62,796 nt of DNA. It comes from Bacteroidota bacterium. Lineage in GTDB: Bacteria; Bacteroidota; Bacteroidia; B-17B0; Aurantibacillaceae. Under the pieces are notes generated by a model. That model saw only the letters and a program-made list of their open reading frames with translations, made no database searches and was not told where the DNA came from. Made by a program: the position numbers and the translations under genes. Shown one piece after another: positions 27,024 to 36,567 of this stretch (the stretch's first letter is position 1; each line of letters opens with the position of its first letter). The stretch is taken from the NCBI GenBank assembly GCA_021155905.1, contig JAJNBG010000019.1, positions 1 through 62,796 on the forward strand, read 5' to 3'.

Positions 27024-28053
27024 AATAAATTATTTCAAAAAGGATTTTGGCTCCACTCAGTTTGCTATCTATTTTATTACTTCCTTCCTGTTTTTATTCT
27101 TTCTTACAACTCTACCGTCGACGGCGTTAAGTCAAACGCTTCTTCCCAAAGCAGAAACTGCTTTTGAAAGCCAACTGCCTTTTAACACGGAATACATCAA
27201 AACACAAAAAATAAAATCCATCACTTTTGACATTATTGACAAAAAGGACTTGCAGGTTGCAGAAGACAAAGGACTGCTCAATTATTATGAGTTTAATAAA
27301 GCAGGCCTGATTACCCGTTTTTATTATACCTCAATTATCAAAGTGATCCAGAAAGAATTCCACACAGGCCCAAAATATCATAAACGCAAATTAGTCAGTA
27401 ACGGGCATTCCTACACGAAAAATGAATATGTATATGATACCGTGTCAACAAACTACTTTTACAATGAAGACAATCTTTTAAAACTAAAGCGTTACAATGA
27501 TGGCTCCTACTATGAAAGCTATTATTACGATTATACTATTGATGAAAAAGTAGAAAAAGAAAAGCGTTATAAAGAAACCAATGTGTCAGAAAATAAATCT
27601 GAATTCAGGTTAGGAGGACAATACCTGATCAGTGCTGAAAGTTATTCTTACCAGGTCACAGGTAAGAACCAATTTAAAAAAACCTGCATGAATGATGAAG
27701 GCCGGCCTTATAAGGAAATCATCTATACATTAAACGACGCAAAAAAAACGATCAGTATCAACGAGCAATATACAGTGGCCTGGATTACACAAAACAGCAC
27801 ATTTACATACAACGCAAAAGGGCAACTGACGAAAGCCACGTATAAAAGCAATAGTAACGGGGACGAAGAACATGTGAGAACTTATGAATATGATACAAAG
27901 GATTGCCTGTTTACAGAAAAACAATTTAAAAACGGGGTACTCTTAAAAGAAATCAGCTATGTGACGGATACTTATAACAGAGTAAACTCCTACATCATCC
28001 GCGATCCAAATAACAAAACGATCAGGATCACTAAGCTGCTGTATCAATACTAA
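27004..28053 (+). CDS. Secreted protein with YD-repeat-like segments, TTG start overlapping upstream gene
   Basis: I do not recognise a defined family. There is no ATG in a sensible position. A TTG at 27004 gives [15 protein letters not shown] followed by a long hydrophobic signal ending LPSTALSQT, and it overlaps the preceding stop (27023) by 20 nt, which suggests translational coupling. The mature part has repeated Tyr-rich beta hairpins ([46 protein letters not shown]), similar to YD/RHS-type repeats but short and without a toxin domain. The likely location is periplasm or outer membrane. The next gene on the right is convergent. Confidence 0.65.
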   Translation: MKKVLHKINYFKKDFGSTQFAIYFITSFLFLFFLTTLPSTALSQTLLPKAETAFESQLPFNTEYIKTQKIKSITFDIIDKKDLQVAEDKGLLNYYEFNKAGLITRFYYTSIIKVIQKEFHTGPKYHKRKLVSNGHSYTKNEYVYDTVSTNYFYNEDNLLKLKRYNDGSYYESYYYDYTIDEKVEKEKRYKETNVSENKSEFRLGGQYLISAESYSYQVTGKNQFKKTCMNDEGRPYKEIIYTLNDAKKTISINEQYTVAWITQNSTFTYNAKGQLTKATYKSNSNGDEEHVRTYEYDTKDCLFTEKQFKNGVLLKEISYVTDTYNRVNSYIIRDPNNKTIRITKLLYQY

Positions 28054-28056
28054 AAT

Positions 28057-28593
28057 TTATTTATCCCTGTAAATAACCAGGTTAATAATCCCCTTATTAG
28101 GCGTACTGTTATCCGTTAAAGAAACCACAAACGGTTTTCTTTGTCCTTCAAAACAATTATAAACTACAAATCCCTTGTCTTCAGTCGGGTTAGGTAATTT
28201 TTTTTCGTAATAGGTTTTCAGGTCTGTAAATAACCTGGCGCTTAGATCCACATCGTTGCAATTGATCTCCACATCAACTTCATCCAAACTGTCATTCTTT
28301 AAATTGTAAGCCACCGAATAGCTGGTGATACTATCAATCGCATACTCGAAATACAGGTAATCATGATCTACTTCCGAAGGCTGTTTGGTTTCGGTTTTGG
28401 TAATGACAGAAGCAGGGCTATTTAAATCGATACCTCTGATCACTCCTTCCTTCGAACGAATGATCTCATCAAGAGCTTCACTGTATTCCGGAAATATTCG
28501 TGGTTTTTTTTCTTTCACCACTGCAGGCTCTTGCTGACAGGAAAAAAATCCAAGTGCAATAACCAACAAACTATAATAAAATATCTGACGCAT
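28057..28593 (-). CDS. Lipoprotein of unknown function
   Basis: I do not recognise the family. A lipoprotein signal ends at the cysteine of FFSC-QQEPAVVKEKK, about residue 19. The mature 159 residues look like a compact alpha/beta fold with acidic segments (SLDEVDVEINCNDVDLSARLF) and one cysteine pair that could form a disulfide. It lies 67 nt downstream of lysS on the same strand and 3 nt from the convergent YD-repeat gene. Confidence 0.7.
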   Translation of the reverse strand: MRQIFYYSLLVIALGFFSCQQEPAVVKEKKPRIFPEYSEALDEIIRSKEGVIRGIDLNSPASVITKTETKQPSEVDHDYLYFEYAIDSITSYSVAYNLKNDSLDEVDVEINCNDVDLSARLFTDLKTYYEKKLPNPTEDKGFVVYNCFEGQRKPFVVSLTDNSTPNKGIINLVIYRDK

Positions 28594-28660
28594 ATTTATT
28601 TTTCTATGTCTTTTGTGACGTTTTGTATTCAGGACACATTTAATTCTTGTTCATTGACTA

Positions 28661-30208
28661 CTATGAATGTGCTTCGGCTTCTTCTTCCTCCACCTTACGC
28701 TCGGGACGCATTTGCGGAAACAAAAGAACATCCTGGATAGATGGCTGATTCGTTAACAACATACAGAGACGGTCAATTCCAAAACCAATTCCTGCTGTTG
28801 GCGGCATACCATACTCCAGTGCACGTAAAAAATCGTAATCAATAAACATCGCTTCATCATCTCCACGCTCCATTAATTTCACCTGCTCTTCAAAACGCTC
28901 ACGCTGATCGATCGGGTCATTTAATTCTGAATACGCGTTAGCAATTTCTTTTCCATTGATCATTAATTCAAAGCGTTCTACCAGCCCTTCTTCAGTTCTG
29001 TGTTTTTTAGTGAGCGGACTCATTTCTACGGGATAATCCGTTATGAACGTAGGTTGAATATAATTGCCTTCGCATTTCTCTCCAAAAAGGGTATCAATCA
29101 ATTTTGCCTTACCCATGGATTCGTCAATTTCAATATGTAATTGCTTGCACACTGTCCTTAAACCTGCTTCATCCATTTTACTTACATCAATGCCGGTATT
29201 CTCTTTAATGGCATCCATAATAGTAATACGTTTAAATGGCGGAGCAAAATTAATAGTCTTGTCGCCAACGGTCAATTCAGTCGTTCCGTGCAAATCCATC
29301 GCTATTTTTTCCAGCAATTTTTCGGTAGTATCCATCATCCAGAAATAATCACGGTAAGCCACGTAAAATTCCAATACCGTAAATTCAGGATTATGAGTTC
29401 TGTCCATCCCTTCATTACGAAAGTTACGACTGAATTCATAAACCCAGTCAAAGCCACCAACGATCAAACGTTTTAAATATAATTCATTCGCAATACGCAA
29501 ATACAAAGGCATATCAAGTGCATTGTGGTGTGTTAAAAAAGGGCGTGCCGCTGCTCCACCGGGAATCGATTGTAATACCGGCGTATCTACTTCCAGAGCG
29601 CCATTGTCATTTAAAAAATTACGAATGGAAGAAATGATTTTTGTGCGTTGCGCAAATGTTTTTTTAACTGCCGGATTAATAATCAGGTCAACATAGCGCT
29701 GGCGGTAACGGAACTCAGGATCTGTCACTTCATCAAAAGCATTTCCGTCTGCATCTGTTTTAACAACGGGTAAAGGCTTCAAAGATTTGCTCAATAATTT
29801 TAATGTAGTCACATGGATTGATGTTTCACCGGTTTTAGTCGTGAACACATAACCTTCAATACCAATAATGTCCCCAAGATCTATCAGTTTTTTCCAAACA
29901 ACATCATACAATAATTTATCATCTTCATTCGGGCAAATATCATCACGACGAACATAAATCTGAATACGCTCCGTACTATCCTGCAATACTGCAAAAGCCG
30001 CTTTACCCATATCTCGGACGCTCATAATACGTCCTGCAAATTTAATATCTTTATAATTCAGCTTATCACGCTCATAGTTCTCCTTGATATCAAGAGCTGT
30101 CACATTCACTTTAAATTCCTCTGCAGGATATGGATCAATACCTAATTTTTTTAGCTCTGCTAATTTCTCTCTTCGTAATTCTTCTTGTTCACTTAGTTCC
30201 TGAAACAT
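28661..30208 (-). CDS. lysS: Lysyl-tRNA synthetase, class II
   Basis: The enzyme attaches lysine to its tRNA. The 515 residues comprise an OB-fold anticodon-binding domain (about 55-165, containing FAGRIMSVRDMGKAAF) and a class II catalytic core. Motif 2 is FRNEGMDRTHNPEFTVLEFY and motif 3 is GIGFGIDRLCMLL. The end is a short acidic tail (KVEEEEAEAHS). The length is near the standard 500-510, so there is no long C-terminal extension. The 381-nt region upstream separates it from a divergent barrel gene. Confidence 0.97.
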   Translation of the reverse strand: MFQELSEQEELRREKLAELKKLGIDPYPAEEFKVNVTALDIKENYERDKLNYKDIKFAGRIMSVRDMGKAAFAVLQDSTERIQIYVRRDDICPNEDDKLLYDVVWKKLIDLGDIIGIEGYVFTTKTGETSIHVTTLKLLSKSLKPLPVVKTDADGNAFDEVTDPEFRYRQRYVDLIINPAVKKTFAQRTKIISSIRNFLNDNGALEVDTPVLQSIPGGAAARPFLTHHNALDMPLYLRIANELYLKRLIVGGFDWVYEFSRNFRNEGMDRTHNPEFTVLEFYVAYRDYFWMMDTTEKLLEKIAMDLHGTTELTVGDKTINFAPPFKRITIMDAIKENTGIDVSKMDEAGLRTVCKQLHIEIDESMGKAKLIDTLFGEKCEGNYIQPTFITDYPVEMSPLTKKHRTEEGLVERFELMINGKEIANAYSELNDPIDQRERFEEQVKLMERGDDEAMFIDYDFLRALEYGMPPTAGIGFGIDRLCMLLTNQPSIQDVLLFPQMRPERKVEEEEAEAHS

Positions 30209-30595
30209 GTTATATCTATTTTTGCCCGAAGTTAACTAATTAGTAAAGTTACCTGTTACAGGATGAAGTCTAACTATTCACAATTTATTAATACTGCGAT
30301 AAGTCAAAATTATTGCCTCTGGGCCAACGAAAGTGTAAGCATTATTCTTGTAAAAAATTTCAAAATATAATTAACATATTGAAAACCAATAAATTACACA
30401 GGTATGATTTCCGAAAAACGATCATTTATTCCCGATGAATTAAATCAACGATGTTTTTTTGTTTTCGAAAGGTTTTTTGGGAGGTATTTGTCCATTATGC
30501 GCGAGGCCCAATAATAACGCGAGCATTTGCTACTTAATCATCCGCTAATTTTAAATATTCTCCCAAAAAATAAATAATTAAGCCTATTTTTGAAT
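30209..30595. other. 387-bp divergent intergenic region between lysS and a barrel gene
   Basis: It is AT-rich and should hold both promoters. A TATTTTTG motif (30585-30592) is present, but it sits only 3 nt before the barrel ATG at 30596 and so cannot place a normal leader. I see no RNA gene, T-box-like leader or repeat in it. Confidence 0.5.
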
Positions 30596-31549
30596 ATGAA
30601 TTTTCCATTGAAAAGTACGCTGCTACTATTATATTTTTTTTGTGCCATTAGCCTGAAAAGTAACGCACAGGATGATGAAAACGAATTAAGTGATACAAAC
30701 AGGATTCATTATGTGTACAGTGAGAAAGGGTTTCATGCCGGGCTATATATTGGTGCTTTCTGGGCAAACCGCAGTACAGCCTATATTTACGACGGTTATG
30801 GCTTTGATGAAAACGGTCAAAGAAACACTTTTTCCAATAGTATTCTATACAACCAGATCGTAAATGTTTATGGAGGCGCGAATGGTGGCATTGACTACAT
30901 TGCCCAGTTGCTGAATGTCAATCACGGGGACTGGTATTTTAATGAACAGGGAATGCCTATTAATTTACGCTATACAACGACCTTCGCGGTTGGATTAAAT
31001 GCCCGATACCAGATTCACAAAAAAGCCGGTATTCTTTTAAACATCAACGCGTCTAAATTAGTTGTGAATGGCAAATTCACTATCAGTTCAACTACACCCA
31101 ACAATGGGTTCCAAAGCCAGGCAAAAATTAATGAATTCATTATTACCGGGGCTGAACAACGCTTAATGTTTCAGTTAGGCTACCAGAGAATTTTAGGAAA
31201 CAACGAGAAACTAAATTTTATGGTGGAAGGTGGTCTAAACATTATCCTTTCGAAAGCTCAAAAAAATCAGGCTATTTTAAACAGCGACCTGAATGGCGGT
31301 TCAAATAATTTCACCATCGATCTGATGACGGTTTACAATCAACCGCCCTACAGCTTTTACAGTGTTAAATATTTAATTGGCGCCGGCATTGGTGCTGTGG
31401 GAGGAATCGGTTTTCATTTAACGTTTAATCCAAGATATACCATTCAGCTCCTCTATAATCCTTCCTACGACAGGATTGGATTGGGCTATAATCCCTCTTT
31501 TAAACTACAGCATGGAGTGGGGCTAAGAATCTATTATAACCTGAGTTAA
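30596..31549 (+). CDS. Putative outer-membrane beta-barrel (porin-like) protein
   Basis: The role is unknown. I chose the ATG at 30596 over an in-frame TTG two codons upstream. The signal (MNFPLKSTLLLLYFFCAISLKSNA) is followed by about 290 residues of alternating strands, with Gly- and aromatic-rich turns such as GFHAGLYIGAFWANRS and YLIGAGIGAVGGIGFHLTFNP. The end, GVGLRIYYNLS, resembles barrel C-termini but lacks the usual terminal Phe. The stop is 1 nt from the stop of the convergent corA gene. Confidence 0.7.
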   Translation: MNFPLKSTLLLLYFFCAISLKSNAQDDENELSDTNRIHYVYSEKGFHAGLYIGAFWANRSTAYIYDGYGFDENGQRNTFSNSILYNQIVNVYGGANGGIDYIAQLLNVNHGDWYFNEQGMPINLRYTTTFAVGLNARYQIHKKAGILLNINASKLVVNGKFTISSTTPNNGFQSQAKINEFIITGAEQRLMFQLGYQRILGNNEKLNFMVEGGLNIILSKAQKNQAILNSDLNGGSNNFTIDLMTVYNQPPYSFYSVKYLIGAGIGAVGGIGFHLTFNPRYTIQLLYNPSYDRIGLGYNPSFKLQHGVGLRIYYNLS

Positions 31550-31550
31550 A

Positions 31551-32597
31551 CTACATCCATTTTTTTCGTTTGAAATAGATCATCAAACCAAAGATGATCG
31601 TAAGCATGACACCCCAGGTAATGAAATAACCATTACGGGTATGCAACTCAGGCATGTTATCAAAGTTCATTCCGTAAACACCCGCAATAAATGTAACCGG
31701 AATAAAGATCGACGACATAATCGTTAATACTTTCATCACCTCATTCATTTTATTGGCATTGGTACTTAAATAAATATCCATGATACCTGACAATAAATCA
31801 CGGTATGTTTCCACAGTATCAATGATTCGGGTCACATGATCACTTAAATCACGTAAATAAATATCACTGGTAGAATTAATTAAAGTTGTTTCAGAACGAA
31901 TCATGTTATTAATCATATCCCGCATCGGCCATACTTGTTTGCGCAAATAAATCATTTCCCGTTTTAAATGGTACAATTGTAACAGAGACTTTTTATCAGA
32001 GGCATCGATGATGTCTTCCTCAATTTCTTCGATTTTATCTCCGATCATTTCGATGGCCATAAAATAACAATCCACTACCGCATCCATCAACGCATACGCC
32101 AGGTAGTCCGGTCCCAGTTTTCTCACTCTGCCTTTACTCTGGCGCAGACGAGCTCTGATGATATCAAAGGCATCGCCGTTATGTGGTTCCTGAAAAGAAA
32201 TAACAGTATTTTCACATAAAATAATCGCCAACTGTTCAGCGTTCACTTTACTGTCGTAACTGATCATTTTCATGATCGCTACCACATAGTGTTCGTAATC
32301 TTCAAATTTTGGGCGTTGATCAACGTGCACTATATCCTCCATTGTTAAGGGATGTATATTGTAAATTCTGCCAATTTCTTCCACCAGATCCGTTCGGTGC
32401 AAACCTTCCACGTTGATCCATTTGACCATGTTGGGTTTTACAAACGATAGGCAGTCCGACAAATCGTAGAACTCCTCTTCAAAAAAATCAGTTTCATTAT
32501 ACTCTATCAGTGTAATTTTAATCCGATCGGTTCTAACCTCTCCGTTATAAAATAACGTTCCCGGTGGAGCACCTATATTTTCACTTACTGAAGCCAT
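31551..32597 (-). CDS. corA: CorA-family magnesium/cobalt transporter
   Basis: This is an inner-membrane pentameric channel for Mg2+ and related ions. The long cytoplasmic N-terminal region (about 290 residues, with WINVEGLHRTDLVEEIGRIY and HPLTMEDIVH) is followed by two membrane segments. The pore motif YGMN follows the first one (FIAGVYGMNFDNMPEL), and the protein ends in the basic YFKRKKWM. The 348-residue length is standard. The ATG at 32597 is preferred over a TTG one codon upstream. It is divergent from the amidohydrolase gene. Confidence 0.95.
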   Translation of the reverse strand: MASVSENIGAPPGTLFYNGEVRTDRIKITLIEYNETDFFEEEFYDLSDCLSFVKPNMVKWINVEGLHRTDLVEEIGRIYNIHPLTMEDIVHVDQRPKFEDYEHYVVAIMKMISYDSKVNAEQLAIILCENTVISFQEPHNGDAFDIIRARLRQSKGRVRKLGPDYLAYALMDAVVDCYFMAIEMIGDKIEEIEEDIIDASDKKSLLQLYHLKREMIYLRKQVWPMRDMINNMIRSETTLINSTSDIYLRDLSDHVTRIIDTVETYRDLLSGIMDIYLSTNANKMNEVMKVLTIMSSIFIPVTFIAGVYGMNFDNMPELHTRNGYFITWGVMLTIIFGLMIYFKRKKWM

Positions 32598-32703
32598 CAA
32601 CGATAAATTTAAGAAGAATTTCCTTAAATAGTTTACAAATATTTAACGAGCATCGATCCGATAACCAGATGTTTAACTCTATTTTAGCAAAATACTTAAA
32701 AGC

Positions 32704-33990
32704 ATGAGATCACTATTTTTACTGGCAATTCTTTTATTTAAGCAGCCGGCCGCTGCACAGGTTGAAAAACTGGCTGTAAACGCCGGCTTTATTATAAGGC
32801 ATGTAAATGTCATTCCCATCACCAAAGATACGCTGCTTAAAAATCAGATCGTCATTATAACCAACAACACTGTTGTTTGGATTGGACCCGACAATTCAAA
32901 CAATTCAAAGCTTAAGACCAAAGCAAAAGTTATTGATGGTACCAATAAGTTCTTAATGCCAGGCATGGCAGATATGCACGCACATTTTCCTCCGTACAAA
33001 GACCTCAAAAATTATTTTACTTTGAATTTATTGGCAGGTGTAACTTCTATCCGCTCCATGAGAGGAGACCTTGAACATTTAAAAATAAAAGTAGATAACG
33101 CATTGCCACAACTTCATTTGTACTTATCATCTCCGCCAATTACAAAAGACCTTAGTATCGATAAGAAAACAGCAGATAGTATTGTTGTCGTTAGTAAAAG
33201 CTCCGGCTTCAATTTCCTCAAAGTACTCAGTATAAAAGATTCGGCTTCCTTTTTAAACTTAGCAGATGCCTGCAGGTCATATCAGTTCACATTTTGCGGA
33301 CATGGATTAAGTAATATATCAATGGAAACGTTACTAAAATCAGGTTACAATTCTATTGAACATTTAACCGGTTATGCTGAAAATTTAAAAAAAGGTGAAA
33401 GTTATGTAGGCGAATTGATCAAATTAACAGCAAAAAACAAAGTTTATAATTGCGCCACAGAAGATTATTTTGAAATCGGTTATAACATGCAGGATATTTC
33501 GACTCTGAAAAAACGAAATGGTTTGCAATATATGCATGACAGTATCATCGCCAGGTGGGATAAAGAAATCACCGAGGATCAGGCAAAAATCGGAGAAAAA
33601 AAATTAAAAGAACAACGGGACTATTATACTAAATACCGATTGGTGAAAAATAAAATCTTAGTAAGTTTAACAAAGAGTGGTGCACCCTTATTAATCGGTC
33701 CGGATGCCGGAGGTGCCTATGCCGTTCCTGGTTTTGCGATACAGGAAGAAATGAAACATCATGTCAATGCCGGTTTGACGAATTACCAGATTTTACGCAT
33801 GGCAACCATCAATGCCGCTATGTATATCAACAAAGAAAATAATGGATCTGTTGAGAAAGGAAAAGAAGCAAATCTTATTCTTCTGGGAGCTAACCCCTTG
33901 TCAGACCTTAATAACCTGAACAGTATAGAGGGAGTTTTTATCAATTCAGGCTATAAAACAATACAGGAGTTAGAGGCGGGACTTAAATAG
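32704..33990 (+). CDS. Secreted amidohydrolase-family protein
   Basis: This is a metal-dependent hydrolase of the imidazolonepropionase/prolidase-like branch; the substrate is unknown. The signal peptide (MRSLFLLAILLFKQPAAA) points to the periplasm. The metal motif HxH is in PGMADMHAHF. A later histidine lies in FTFCGHGLS and in SIEHLTGY, and the catalytic aspartate is in IGPDAGGAY. The 428-residue length is normal. A repeat element begins 8 nt after the stop. No operon partner is evident. Confidence 0.85.
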   Translation: MRSLFLLAILLFKQPAAAQVEKLAVNAGFIIRHVNVIPITKDTLLKNQIVIITNNTVVWIGPDNSNNSKLKTKAKVIDGTNKFLMPGMADMHAHFPPYKDLKNYFTLNLLAGVTSIRSMRGDLEHLKIKVDNALPQLHLYLSSPPITKDLSIDKKTADSIVVVSKSSGFNFLKVLSIKDSASFLNLADACRSYQFTFCGHGLSNISMETLLKSGYNSIEHLTGYAENLKKGESYVGELIKLTAKNKVYNCATEDYFEIGYNMQDISTLKKRNGLQYMHDSIIARWDKEITEDQAKIGEKKLKEQRDYYTKYRLVKNKILVSLTKSGAPLLIGPDAGGAYAVPGFAIQEEMKHHVNAGLTNYQILRMATINAAMYINKENNGSVEKGKEANLILLGANPLSDLNNLNSIEGVFINSGYKTIQELEAGLK

Positions 33991-33997
33991 TAAGTAG

Positions 33998-34052
33998 TCA
34001 TGCTGAACTAATTTCAGCATCTCATGAGACCCTGAAACAAGTTCAGGGTGAC
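33998..34052. repeat. GTCATGCTGAA-type intergenic repeat (best-preserved copy)
   Basis: Two short palindromes lie side by side. The first is ATGCTGAA-CTAAT-TTCAGCAT; the second is CCTGAA-ACAAG-TTCAGG. They are joined by CTCATGAGA. Related copies are at 3405-3458 and, as a single half on the other strand, at 36521-36547. It fills the gap between two convergent genes and could form a terminator-like double hairpin. Confidence 0.75.
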
Positions 34053-34059
34053 AGAATAT

Positions 34060-35334
34060 CTACTCGGCGATTTCATTCTTCATTACCATCTGAACAGTAA
34101 ACCGGCTGCGTTGTTCCAACAATATAATTTTGTTGGCAGTTAATGTATCAATTGTGTCCTGCGTATAATAACGAACGGTCATTAACTCCAGACCTGAATT
34201 ATATAATACTTTAAATTGCTCCTGCAGCTCCTCAACCAGTGTTTTTATTTTGTCCGCGTCGTGATCGCAGCATACAGAAAAGCTAATGGCAGATAATTGC
34301 ATTAAGTTGATTTTAATGGCATGTTTTGAAAACAATTCAAAAATGTCGCTCAGGTTATCTTCAGCAATGAATGAAAAATCTTTGGGTTGAATCGATACTA
34401 ATACCTGATCTACTTTGAAAATATAAGAAGGAATATTTAAGCGCTTCTCTCCGTCTCTAATCACCGTTCCTTCACCTTTTGGCTCTAAAAACGATTTGAC
34501 ATAGAGAGGGATGTTTTTATTCTGTAACGGCTTAATGGTTTTGGGGTGAATCACCGTTGCTCCGTAATACGTTAACTCAATTGCATCATGATAAGAAAGC
34601 TCATCAATTTTTTTTGTACGGGCAAACCATTTGGGATCTGCATTCAAAACACCAGGTACATCTTTCCAGATCGTGACATTACTGGCAGTTAAACAATAGG
34701 CTAAAATGGAGGCTGTGTAATCAGACCCTTCCCTGCCCAATGTCGTAGTGAAGTTCTCCGAAGTTCCGCCAATGAATCCCTGTGTTACCATAATATCATG
34801 GGTGTCAAAAACAGGAGTTAATTCTTTATTGACAAGGGTTTCGGTTAAGTCGAAATCCACTTTTCCCTCGCGATAGGTATTATCTGTTTGAATGAGGCTT
34901 CTCACATCCATCCATTTATTTTTAATACCTGCATCATTGAGATAGGCTGAAACTATTTTTGTTGAAATAATTTCTCCCATGCTTACAATCTGGTCATACT
35001 CAAAATCAAATCCCTGGGTGGGTTCGTCTTCAATGGCCCAATGCAATTCAACGAAAGTGTTTTCCAATTCGGTATAAATGGGATGTGATGGTAAAGTAAA
35101 GAGCTGTTTACAGATGTCGAAATGATACTTCTTTATTCCTTCCAAAAGGGATTCCGCATCCTCTGCTTTATAAAAATATGCTTTAGTCAAGCGCTCCAGG
35201 CTATTGGTTGTTTTACCCATGGCAGAAACAACGACGCAGATCTTTGAGCCCTGAAATTGTTTTAAAACTTCAGCAACATTCTTAACACCTTCCGCATCCT
35301 TAACCGATGCTCCACCAAATTTAAATACCTGCAT
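34060..35334 (-). CDS. lysC: Aspartokinase
   Basis: The enzyme phosphorylates aspartate in the first step of lysine, methionine, threonine and diaminopimelate synthesis. The 424-residue protein starts with the kinase motif VFKFGGASVKDAEG, has VVVSAMGKTTNSL and GREGSDYTASILAY in the catalytic domain, and ends in a regulatory ACT-type region. It is monofunctional, with no homoserine dehydrogenase fused. It lies 17 nt downstream of mrp on the same strand, so the two are probably one transcript. Its product supplies the meso-diaminopimelate used by the MurE encoded further right. Confidence 0.94.
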   Translation of the reverse strand: MQVFKFGGASVKDAEGVKNVAEVLKQFQGSKICVVVSAMGKTTNSLERLTKAYFYKAEDAESLLEGIKKYHFDICKQLFTLPSHPIYTELENTFVELHWAIEDEPTQGFDFEYDQIVSMGEIISTKIVSAYLNDAGIKNKWMDVRSLIQTDNTYREGKVDFDLTETLVNKELTPVFDTHDIMVTQGFIGGTSENFTTTLGREGSDYTASILAYCLTASNVTIWKDVPGVLNADPKWFARTKKIDELSYHDAIELTYYGATVIHPKTIKPLQNKNIPLYVKSFLEPKGEGTVIRDGEKRLNIPSYIFKVDQVLVSIQPKDFSFIAEDNLSDIFELFSKHAIKINLMQLSAISFSVCCDHDADKIKTLVEELQEQFKVLYNSGLELMTVRYYTQDTIDTLTANKIILLEQRSRFTVQMVMKNEIAE

Positions 35335-35351
35335 AATTTCAAAACTTAAAA

Positions 35352-36446
35352 TTAAACAGAAGCCGGTTGCTCCTTCATTTTATTAGCATTCAAAATAGCA
35401 ACCTGTTGTGCCACATTTTGTGCCATTTCCCTGAAGGCTAAAGCCTGTGGTGTTGTTTCCTGTAATATGGCAGGGCGTCCGGCGTCTCCTGACTCACGGA
35501 TACTTTGTACCAATGGAATTTGTCCTAATAGAGGAAGATCTAACTCTGTAGCTAAATTCTTCGCTCCATCTCTTCCAAAAATATAATACTTATTTTCCGG
35601 TAATTCTTCCGGCGTAAAATAAGCCATGTTCTCCACGATACCCAATACAGGAACATTTAACGCTGGCAATTTAAATAAAGCAATACCCTTGCGGGCATCT
35701 GCCAAAGCAACCTGCTGCGGCGTACTCACGATCACTGCTCCGGTAATGGGAATAGTACTGCATAACGTAATTTGAATATCACCTGTTCCCGGAGGAAGAT
35801 CCACGATTAAATAATCCAGTTCGCCCCAGGCTGTATCAGTAAATAATTGGGTTAACGCTTTGGAGGCCATTGGTCCACGTAATGCAATTACCTGGTCAGG
35901 CCCAGCTAAAAAACCAACGGAGTTCAACTTCACACCATAACTTTCTACCGGTTTCATTTTTGGTTTGCCTTCATGCTCACCTTTACCGGGCATATCATTC
36001 TGCACATCAAACATGATCGTTTGTGACGGACCGTATATATCCGCATCTACCAATCCCACTTTTGCACCTTGTTTCGCTAAAGCCACTGCCAGGTTTGCAG
36101 ATATAGTAGACTTCCCTACTCCACCTTTGCCCGATGCCACTGCAATGATATTCCTGACTTTTGAAAGTGTACCCAGATCTTTGTCTCTTGTGGATGTGAC
36201 ATTAGCGGTCATATTTACATTTACTACCGCTTCTTTATCGACGTAATGCTTAATGGCATTAATGCAGGCATTATGAATCATGTCTTTCATCGGGCACGCC
36301 GGCGTGGTTAATACTACGGTGAAAGAAACGTTTTTTCCATTCACAACCACATCCTTAATCATTCCAAGAGTCACTAAATCTTTTTTAAGATCCGGATCAT
36401 CTACATATTTTAAAGCGCTGATGACGCTGTCTACTGTAATTTCCAT
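35352..36446 (-). CDS. Mrp/ApbC-family P-loop ATPase with MIP18-like N-terminal domain
   Basis: This family carries or inserts iron-sulfur clusters. Residues 1-90 are a DUF59/MIP18 domain with VLTTPACPMKD. The deviant Walker A motif, ASGKGGVGKST, follows near 105, then DADIYGPSQ and LIVDLPPGTGD. The segment where many relatives have a cluster-binding CxxC reads instead ENMAYFTPEELPENKYYIFG and has no cysteine. Cluster binding, if any, must use other residues. No signal is present, so it is cytoplasmic. It is followed by lysC after 17 nt. Confidence 0.93.
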   Translation of the reverse strand: MEITVDSVISALKYVDDPDLKKDLVTLGMIKDVVVNGKNVSFTVVLTTPACPMKDMIHNACINAIKHYVDKEAVVNVNMTANVTSTRDKDLGTLSKVRNIIAVASGKGGVGKSTISANLAVALAKQGAKVGLVDADIYGPSQTIMFDVQNDMPGKGEHEGKPKMKPVESYGVKLNSVGFLAGPDQVIALRGPMASKALTQLFTDTAWGELDYLIVDLPPGTGDIQITLCSTIPITGAVIVSTPQQVALADARKGIALFKLPALNVPVLGIVENMAYFTPEELPENKYYIFGRDGAKNLATELDLPLLGQIPLVQSIRESGDAGRPAILQETTPQALAFREMAQNVAQQVAILNANKMKEQPASV

Positions 36447-36462
36447 TTTGTTTTGTTTTTCT

Positions 36463-36500
36463 CGCAGAGTTCCGCAGATAATACCGCAATGATCGCAGAG
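36463..36500. repeat. Intergenic TCTGCGG-type repeat (possible)
   Basis: The stretch contains three spaced cores: CGCAGAG, CCGCAGA and CGCAGAG. It resembles short Bacteroidota intergenic repeats that alternate TCTGCG and TTGCGG. It is the only copy seen here, so the call rests on resemblance. Confidence 0.35.
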
Positions 36501-36520
36501 GGTTTTAGTTTTTAATTTGT

Positions 36521-36547
36521 GAGATGCTGAATCAAGTTCAGCATGAC
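36521..36547. repeat. Half copy of the GTCATGCTGAA-type repeat
   Basis: GAGATGCTGAA-TCAAG-TTCAGCATGAC is the reverse complement of the first half of the element at 33998 (GTCATGCTGAA...TTCAGCATCTC). It lies between mrp and gatA, where it could act as a hairpin in the gatA transcript tail. Confidence 0.75.
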
Positions 36548-36567
36548 TAAAATAATGTTATAAGTTT

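Noticed and set aside
30585..30592. TATTTTTG as the promoter of the barrel gene at 30596
   Set aside because: It ends 3 nt before the start codon, so transcription would begin inside the gene. It may be chance in AT-rich DNA.
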